Shown here in pieces: positions 1 through 3,874 of a stretch of DNA of 5,986 nucleotides (position 1 is the stretch's first letter; every line of letters starts with the position of its first letter). The notes below the pieces were generated by a model. That model was not told where the DNA came from, searched no databases, and saw only the letters and a list, made by a program, of their open reading frames with translations. The translations under genes and the position numbers were made by a program. The DNA is from Serpentinimonas sp. (GTDB lineage: Bacteria; Pseudomonadota; Gammaproteobacteria; Burkholderiales; Burkholderiaceae_C): NCBI GenBank assembly GCA_025458665.1, contig JALOSG010000163.1, positions 1-5,986 on the forward strand. The letters run 5' to 3'.

Positions 1-459
1 CTCGAACATTTCGGGGCTCATACCTTGCGCGGCCAGCAGGCGGCGGTAGGCCTCCACGTCAAGGCGGCCTTCGGCGTCGCGCAGGGCGGCAATGTTGGGG
101 TCGTTGGACAGTTCCCGGGCCAGCCGCTGGTCGGTGGTGAGGAAAAGACCCTCCTCGGCGGCCAGGGCCAGTACCCGGTCATTCACCATGCGCTCCAACG
201 TGGCAAAGCGCGTCTCGGGCGTGTCCAGGAGGGAGCGGTCGATGTTGGGGAGGTCGCGCAGCGCGCGATCGATCTCGTTGCGGTGGGTGGTGTCCCATTC
301 CTCACGCGTGACTTCGAGTTTGCCCACGCGGGCCACCACATCCTGGCTCCCCTGGAAGTTGGTGTAACCCTCGACTCCAAACAGCACGAAAGAAGGAATG
401 ATCAACAGCATTAGAAGCCCCATGAGGAACTTCATGTTGTTGCGGAAAAAATCGAACAT
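1..459 (-). CDS. ppiD: PpiD/SurA-N family periplasmic folding factor, N-terminal part (cut by left edge)
   Basis: The first 153 codons of a gene that runs off the left edge. The protein begins MFDFFRNNMKFLMGLLMLLI: a short cytoplasmic N-terminus, then a single hydrophobic anchor at about residues 10-29. After the anchor comes a hydrophilic, helix-rich stretch, with an ARVGKLEVTREEW segment near residues 42-54 typical of SurA_N-type chaperone domains. In the family, PpiD is anchored in the inner membrane, faces the periplasm and assists folding of secreted proteins near the Sec translocon; its parvulin domain would lie beyond the window. The ATG at 459 is supported by an AGGTAAGG Shine-Dalgarno sequence at 465-472, five bases upstream, and by the conserved N-terminus. 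The gene sits downstream of hupB, as in E. coli, but behind a tRNA and a terminator. Assignment to PpiD rests on the N-terminal anchor and the neighbourhood; whether the parvulin domain is present cannot be seen. Confidence 0.9.
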   Translation of the reverse strand, partial: MFDFFRNNMKFLMGLLMLLIIPSFVLFGVEGYTNFQGSQDVVARVGKLEVTREEWDTTHRNEIDRALRDLPNIDRSLLDTPETRFATLERMVNDRVLALAAEEGLFLTTDQRLARELSNDPNIAALRDAEGRLDVEAYRRLLAAQGMSPEMFE

Positions 460-478
460 GCTGGCCTTACCTGAAACG

Positions 479-503
479 AAAAAGGCGAACCTGGGTTCGC
501 CTT
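479..503 (-). terminator. Rho-independent terminator after tRNA-Val
   Basis: On the minus strand the arms GGCGAACC and GGTTCGCC (bases 494-501 and 484-491) form a perfect 8-bp stem with a nominal 2-base loop, extendable by two A-T pairs. A run of five T (483-479) follows directly. This is a textbook intrinsic terminator for the hupB/tRNA transcript. It ends only 19 bases before the ppiD start codon. No T-run follows the hairpin on the plus strand, so it acts on leftward transcription only. Confidence 0.87.
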
Positions 504-519
504 CGATCTGAGTGGTGGG

Positions 520-595
520 TGGTGGGTGATGACGGGCTCGAACCGCCGACCTACGCCTTGTAAGGGCGCCGCTCTACCAACTGAGCTAATCACCC
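520..595 (-). tRNA. tRNA-Val (anticodon UAC), CCA encoded
   Basis: A complete 76-nt cloverleaf reads on the minus strand. The acceptor GGGTGAT pairs with ATCACCC; the D-arm is GCTC/GAGC with an AGTTGGTA loop; the anticodon stem is GCGCC/GGCGT with loop CTTACAA, placing TAC at positions 34-36. The variable loop is five bases, and the T-arm GGCGG/CCGTC carries loop TTCGAGC. The discriminator is A and the terminal CCA is encoded in the genome. Anticodon UAC reads valine GUA and, by wobble, other GUN codons. The gene starts 36 bases after the hupB stop and is followed by a strong terminator, so it is probably released from a hupB-tRNA transcript by RNase processing, though a promoter of its own inside hupB cannot be excluded. 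The CCA is followed immediately by a second CCCACCA, a tandem copy of the 3' end. Confidence 0.98.
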
Positions 596-631
596 CACCG
601 GAAAAAACTCTGTGCCACCGCTCCAGTGTGC

Positions 632-904
632 TTACTTGATGGCGTCTTTCAACGCCTTGCCGGGACGGAAGCGGGGAATCTTGGCTGCCTTGATTTTAAT
701 CGCAGCGCCGGTGCGCGGGTTGCGGCCGGTGCGGGCGGCGCGCTTGGTCACGGAAAAGGAACCGAAACCCACCAGGGAAACGGTGCCGCCCTTCTTCAGG
801 GTGGTGCGCACGGCACCCATGGTGGCTTCCAGAGCGCGCGCGGCCGCAGCCTTGGAAATGTCGGCGCTCTTGGCAATGTGTTCTACGAGTTCGGACTTGT
901 TCAC
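632..904 (-). CDS. hupB: DNA-binding protein HU-beta
   Basis: Encodes 90 residues, the standard HU length. HU is an abundant nucleoid protein that binds and bends DNA as a dimer with little sequence specificity, compacting the chromosome and assisting replication, repair and transcription. Visible features are the N-terminal helices starting NKSELVEHIAKSADISKAAA, the conserved VGFGSF turn at residues 45-50, and the DNA-gripping beta arm RNPRTGAAIKI at 61-71 with the DNA-intercalating proline (P63). The C-terminus is rich in lysine (PGKALKDAIK). The start is GTG at 904: a GAGGGG Shine-Dalgarno lies seven bases upstream and HU homology begins exactly there, although the frame stays open farther upstream. 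HU-beta is preferred over HU-alpha or IHF because ppiD lies downstream and there are no IHF-type signatures. Translation may be tuned by the hairpin around its ribosome-binding site. Confidence 0.97.
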   Translation of the reverse strand: MNKSELVEHIAKSADISKAAAARALEATMGAVRTTLKKGGTVSLVGFGSFSVTKRAARTGRNPRTGAAIKIKAAKIPRFRPGKALKDAIK

Positions 905-928
905 AAAATTTCCCCTCAAAAAATTTTG
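904..928 (-). promoter_or_regulatory. Hairpin presenting the hupB Shine-Dalgarno in its loop
   Basis: In the hupB mRNA leader the arm CAAAATTT (bases 928-921) is exactly complementary to AAATTTTG (911-904). The nine-base loop between them (920-912) contains GAGGGG, the hupB Shine-Dalgarno. The 3' arm ends with the first base of the GTG start codon. An alternative foldback, TCAAAA/TTTTGA (929-924 and 921-916), would pair the first two bases of the Shine-Dalgarno instead. The complementarity is seen directly; any regulatory role (temperature sensing, autoregulation or simple exposure of the site) is inference. The stem is AU-rich and therefore marginally stable. Confidence 0.4.
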
Positions 929-1042
929 AATACCAGGTGTGTGTGTCTGTTGTCCGGGGTCGCCCGCTGGGGCAGTCGGACCTGGCACGTTCTCACCGGT
1001 GTGGTGTCTACGGATTGTTCCGCCCGCCACGGCTGTAAAGGC

Positions 1043-1085
1043 GCCCCGGTGGGGCTGGCTCGGCAGACAGGACGAGCCGATTCTA
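1043..1085 (-). promoter_or_regulatory. Candidate hupB promoter -10 and structured 5' leader
   Basis: The 270-base gap upstream of hupB contains no gene that I can support. Its best promoter-like element is TAGAAT (1085-1080), one mismatch from the sigma-70 -10 consensus. The matching -35 is weak: GTCAAA at 1107-1102 with a 16-base spacer has only three of six consensus bases. Just downstream lie two inverted repeats. GGCTCG/CGAGCC (1078-1073 with 1062-1057, ten-base loop) would overlap the expected transcription start, and GCCCC-ACC-GGGGC (1055-1043) follows. These could be operator dyads or leader RNA hairpins. The start site is a guess, and the real promoter may be elsewhere in 930-1120. 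Confidence 0.27.
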
Positions 1086-1119
1086 GAGGCTGGAATCCCA
1101 GTTTGACCCGGTTGCGCTG

Positions 1120-1165
1120 AAAAAAGCGGCTCCAGCCCCTGCAACGCAGCGCCCCGGCTACCGCT
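1120..1165 (-). terminator. Probable intrinsic terminator after the dehydrogenase gene
   Basis: Ten bases past the dehydrogenase stop, the minus strand can fold into a branched or interrupted stem: AGCGG with CCGCT (1165-1161 with 1129-1125), AGCC with GGCT (1159-1156 with 1137-1134), and an inner CTGC-GTT-GCAG hairpin (1149-1139). The outer stem runs directly into six T (1125-1120). The T-tract and position fit termination of the uvrC-pgsA-EamA-dehydrogenase transcript. Because the stem has interior loops, confidence is lower than for the terminator after the tRNA. Confidence 0.5.
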
Positions 1166-1174
1166 TCCGCCGGC

Positions 1175-2272
1175 TCAGCCTTGTGCAACCAGGGTTTGTG
1201 CTATGGCTTTCCCTACATCCTGTGTACTGGCGCGGCCGCCCAGATCGGGGGTCCGCGGCCCGCCCGACGCCGGATCGAGCACGGTTTCTATGGCCTGGAG
1301 CACCGCGTCGTGCGCCGCCTTGTGGCCCAGGAAGTCCAGCATCATGGCGCCACACCAGATCTGCCCGATGGGGTTGGCGATGCCCTTGCCCGCAATGTCC
1401 GGCGCCGAGCCGTGCACCGGCTCGAACAGCGAAGGCATGGCACGCGTGGGGTTCAGGTTGGCGCTGGGCGCAATGCCTATGGTGCCGGTGCAGGCGGGGC
1501 CCAGGTCGCTCAGGATGTCCCCGAACAGGTTGCTGGCCACCACCACATCGAAAAAGTCGGGGCGCTGCACAAAGTGGGCGGTCAGGATGTCGATGTGGAA
1601 CTTGTCGACCTTCACGTCCGGGTAGGCCTTGGCCATCTCGGCCACACGCTCGTCCCAGTAGGGCATGGTGATGGCAATGCCGTTGCTCTTGGTTGCGCTG
1701 GTGAGGTGCTTCTTGGGCCGCGACTGGGCCAGCTCGAACGCGAACTTCAGCACCCGGTCCACGCCCACGCGGGACATCACGGTTTCCTGCATCACGATCT
1801 CGCGCTCGGTGCCCGGGTACATACGCCCACCGATGCTGGAGTACTCGCCTTCCGTGTTTTCTCGCACGATGTACATGTCGATTTCGCCCGCCTGGCGCGC
1901 ACTGCCATCGCGGCGCACCACCGGCGCGATCACGCCAGGCATGAGGCGCGCGGGCCGCAGGTTCACGTACTGGTCGAACTCGCGGCGGAACAGCAGCAGG
2001 GAGCCCCACAGGGACACGTGGTCTGGGATTTTGTCGGGCCAGCCCACGGCGCCGAAGTAAATGGCGTCGTGCCCGCCTATCTGTTCCTTCCAGTTGTCGG
2101 GCAGCATCTGGCCGTGCTTTTCGTAGTAGGCCCAGGAGGAGAAGTCGAAATGGTCGAAGTGCAGGTCGATATTGAAGCGGCTCGCGGCCGCCTCCATGAC
2201 GCGGATGCCTTCGGGCATGACTTCGGTGCCTATGCCGTCACCGGCAATGACGGCAATGCGGTGTTTGCTCAT
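1175..2272 (-). CDS. ttuC: Tartrate/D-malate dehydrogenase (isopropylmalate dehydrogenase superfamily)
   Basis: A 365-residue cytoplasmic NAD-dependent beta-decarboxylating dehydrogenase, of usual length for the TtuC/DmlA branch. Such enzymes oxidise meso- or L-tartrate, or oxidatively decarboxylate D-malate to pyruvate and CO2, using Mn2+ or Mg2+ and K+. The N-terminus has the AGDGIGTEV nucleotide-fold motif at 10-18. Superfamily substrate and catalytic residues are present: R96, R106, R137, Y144, K195 (in TSATKSNGI) and metal-ligand aspartates D228, D252 and D256. HGSAPDIAGKGIANP (287-301) is the adenine-binding loop, with D292 favouring NAD+ over NADP+. The segment SLWGSLLLFRREFDQY (87-102) is the signature separating this branch from true LeuB. 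The ATG at 2272 has an AAGGAG Shine-Dalgarno six bases upstream. The gene starts 29 bases after the EamA transporter gene, suggesting cotranscription. The exact substrate cannot be settled from sequence; dmlA would be an equally valid name. Confidence 0.9.
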   Translation of the reverse strand: MSKHRIAVIAGDGIGTEVMPEGIRVMEAAASRFNIDLHFDHFDFSSWAYYEKHGQMLPDNWKEQIGGHDAIYFGAVGWPDKIPDHVSLWGSLLLFRREFDQYVNLRPARLMPGVIAPVVRRDGSARQAGEIDMYIVRENTEGEYSSIGGRMYPGTEREIVMQETVMSRVGVDRVLKFAFELAQSRPKKHLTSATKSNGIAITMPYWDERVAEMAKAYPDVKVDKFHIDILTAHFVQRPDFFDVVVASNLFGDILSDLGPACTGTIGIAPSANLNPTRAMPSLFEPVHGSAPDIAGKGIANPIGQIWCGAMMLDFLGHKAAHDAVLQAIETVLDPASGGPRTPDLGGRASTQDVGKAIAQTLVAQG

Positions 2273-2301
2273 GGTGTGCTCCTTGTTGTCCTGTAGAAAA
2301 A

Positions 2302-3240
2302 TCAGCCTGCAGGCTTGGATGCAGGCCGGGGAGTGGTGGCACGCACCACCAGCGCCACACCGACGGCGGTGAGTGCGACGCCCACCAGCGTGGCGGTGGT
2401 GATGGGCTCGCCAAAAAGCAGCCACGCCAGCATGGCCGTGCAAGGCGGCACCAGGTACATGAGGCTGCTCACGGTGGCCGCTGCACCGCGCTGGATGAGC
2501 ATGTACAGCAGCGAACTGCCGCCCAGCGTGAGCACCAGCACCGACCACGCCAGCGCCCCCAGCGACTCGGCGTTCCAGACCATGGGACCGGTCTCCAGCA
2601 GGGCCAGCGGGAGGGTCACCACCAGCGCCGCGCCCAGTTGCACCGCGTTGGCGGAGCGTACATCGCAGGGCTTCACAAAGCGCTTCTGGTACAGCGTACC
2701 GGCGGTGATGCTGAACAGCGCAATGACAGCAAACGACAGGTTGAGCCAGGTGGCGGTGTCACCCGGGCCGCCCGATTCGAACTTGTGCGACACCACCAGC
2801 ACCAGACCGGCAAAGCCCAGCAGCAGGCCACCCCACTGGCGCGGTGTGATCTGCGCGGCCGTTGCCGGCCCACGGCTGGCCATGGCCGACACCCACAGCG
2901 CCGTGAGCACGGGTTGCAAGCCCACCACCAGCGCCGACAGCCCAGAGCCCATACCGGCCTTCACGGCCACCCACACGCCGCCCAGGTAACCGGCATGCAT
3001 GAGGATGCCCAGCACGGCCAGATGGCCCCACTGGGCGCGCTCTTTGGGCCACTGCACGCCCATCCACCAAATCCAGAGCAGGAAGCAGGCAATGGAGAGC
3101 GCGTAACGCACCGACAGAAAGCTCAGCGGCGGGCTGTGCGGCATGGCATAACGCGCCACGATGAAGCCCGTACTCCAGATAAGTACGAAGACCCAGGGCA
3201 TGGCGCGCAGCCAGCCGTTGGTGGTAACGGGAGCGTTCAT
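2302..3240 (-). CDS. EamA-family (DMT superfamily) inner-membrane transporter
   Basis: A 312-residue polytopic membrane protein with about ten hydrophobic segments (roughly 13-31, 39-59, 73-92, 99-118, 135-151, 166-184, 198-215, 226-248, 256-276, 282-300). These form two EamA repeats of five helices each. The tail LAWLLFGEPITTATLVGVAL with its GEP(I) turn is characteristic of the second EamA repeat. Members export amino acids, metabolites or other small molecules (RhaT/YdcZ/RarD-like); the substrate here is unknown. The ATG at 3240 lies 21 bases after the pgsA stop and is the first possible ATG in the frame. It has no Shine-Dalgarno: the spacer is almost entirely pyrimidine. The next ATG (codon 14) also lacks one and would cut into the first helix. 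Position between pgsA and a tartrate/D-malate dehydrogenase hints at hydroxy-acid transport, but this is guilt by association only. Confidence 0.92.
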   Translation of the reverse strand: MNAPVTTNGWLRAMPWVFVLIWSTGFIVARYAMPHSPPLSFLSVRYALSIACFLLWIWWMGVQWPKERAQWGHLAVLGILMHAGYLGGVWVAVKAGMGSGLSALVVGLQPVLTALWVSAMASRGPATAAQITPRQWGGLLLGFAGLVLVVSHKFESGGPGDTATWLNLSFAVIALFSITAGTLYQKRFVKPCDVRSANAVQLGAALVVTLPLALLETGPMVWNAESLGALAWSVLVLTLGGSSLLYMLIQRGAAATVSSLMYLVPPCTAMLAWLLFGEPITTATLVGVALTAVGVALVVRATTPRPASKPAG

Positions 3241-3241
3241 C

Positions 3242-3261
3242 GGGGAAGAAGAAAAAAAGAG
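3242..3261 (-). promoter_or_regulatory. Uninterrupted 20-base pyrimidine tract before the EamA start codon
   Basis: Between the pgsA stop and the EamA ATG the coding strand carries twenty consecutive C/T bases (including T7 at 3258-3252), then one G and the ATG. No purine-rich ribosome-binding sequence is present. Pyrimidine- or U-rich leaders are known to recruit ribosomal protein S1, so this may replace a Shine-Dalgarno; alternatively translation is coupled to pgsA. The tract is not an obvious terminator, because the nearest hairpin in the pgsA tail ends about 15 bases before the T-run. Confidence 0.45.
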
Positions 3262-3831
3262 TCAGCGCGCCTTGGCCCGGATTTCGGGCAGGGCCTTCTG
3301 CAGGTAGTACACCATGGACCACACCGTGAGCACAGCTGCAGCCCAGATGAGCACTGTGCCCCAGAGGTGGGTGTCCAGCAGGCCCAGCAGCACGCCGTCG
3401 TACAACAGGAAAGGAATGGCCACCATCTGCACGGTGGTTTTGACTTTGCCCAGCATGTGCACAGCCACACTGCGGTTGGCACCAATCATGGCCATCCATT
3501 CGCGCAGGGCGGAAATGGCAATCTCGCGGCCAATGATGATGAGGGCCACGAAGACATCGGCCCGGTCCAGATGCACCAGCACCAGCACGCAGGCGCAGAC
3601 CAGGAACTTGTCGGCCACGGGGTCGAGGAAGGCCCCGAAAGACGAGGTCTGGTTCATCTTGCGGGCCAGGTAACCATCGGCCCAGTCGGTCAGCGCAAAC
3701 ACCACGAACAACACGGTGGCCACGAGGTTCTGTGTGGCCGCAGGCACCCCCTCCCAATAGAACACCGCCACGATGAGTGGAATGGCCACAATGCGTGCCC
3801 AGGTGAACAGGGTGGGGATGTTGAAGAACAT
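3262..3831 (-). CDS. pgsA: CDP-diacylglycerol--glycerol-3-phosphate 3-phosphatidyltransferase
   Basis: A 189-residue inner-membrane enzyme that transfers the phosphatidyl group from CDP-diacylglycerol to glycerol-3-phosphate. This makes phosphatidylglycerophosphate, the committed step to phosphatidylglycerol and cardiolipin. The CDP-alcohol phosphatidyltransferase motif is complete: D49-x2-D52-G53-x2-A56-R57-x8-G66-x3-D70-x3-D74, with the four aspartates that bind the metal and catalyse transfer. Hydrophobic segments lie near residues 11-26, 35-48, 76-102, 132-150 and 158-177. The start at 3831 gives MFFNIPTLFTWARI, matching the conserved PgsA N-terminus (E. coli MQFNIPTLLT), although the upstream ribosome-binding site is poor. 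The frame remains open farther upstream only because it overlaps uvrC. The gene begins 43 bases after the uvrC stop, the common uvrC-pgsA arrangement, so uvrC transcription and perhaps coupled translation probably drive it. Confidence 0.97.
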   Translation of the reverse strand: MFFNIPTLFTWARIVAIPLIVAVFYWEGVPAATQNLVATVLFVVFALTDWADGYLARKMNQTSSFGAFLDPVADKFLVCACVLVLVHLDRADVFVALIIIGREIAISALREWMAMIGANRSVAVHMLGKVKTTVQMVAIPFLLYDGVLLGLLDTHLWGTVLIWAAAVLTVWSMVYYLQKALPEIRAKAR

Positions 3832-3874
3832 GCGCCGATTATGCGTTGCCCTGCAGGGTAATTTTTCCGGGCGT

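Noticed and set aside
596..631. Possible terminator between hupB and the tRNA (weak hairpin and T6)
   Set aside because: The stem has five pairs with a bulge and the T-run begins several bases later; too weak to call.
938..951. GT-rich dinucleotide run in the hupB leader
   Set aside because: Only a few GT units, too short to call a microsatellite or a phase-variable switch.
905..1144. N-terminal extension of hupB to an upstream ATG, giving 170 codons
   Set aside because: HU homology starts exactly at the GTG at 904, which has its own Shine-Dalgarno; the extension is non-homologous leader sequence.
1181..2296. Long open frame on the plus strand (371 codons) opposite the dehydrogenase
   Set aside because: It mirrors the conserved dehydrogenase codons, has Gly/Val/His/Ala-rich composition typical of GC-rich antisense frames, and shows no recognisable motif.
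2273..2548. N-terminal extension of the dehydrogenase to about 457 codons
   Set aside because: It overlaps the EamA gene in another frame, while the ATG at 2272 has AAGGAG at ideal spacing and gives the family's usual N-terminus.
3252..3295. Possible intrinsic terminator after pgsA (GCCCG/CGGGC hairpin with the T7 run)
   Set aside because: About 15 bases separate the hairpin from the T-run, too far for a functional intrinsic terminator; the genes probably continue as one operon.
2638..3861. Long plus-strand open frame (407 codons) across EamA and pgsA
   Set aside because: It crosses two real genes and their gap on the opposite strand, is unusually His/Gln/Gly-rich and has no family signature; best explained as an antisense shadow.
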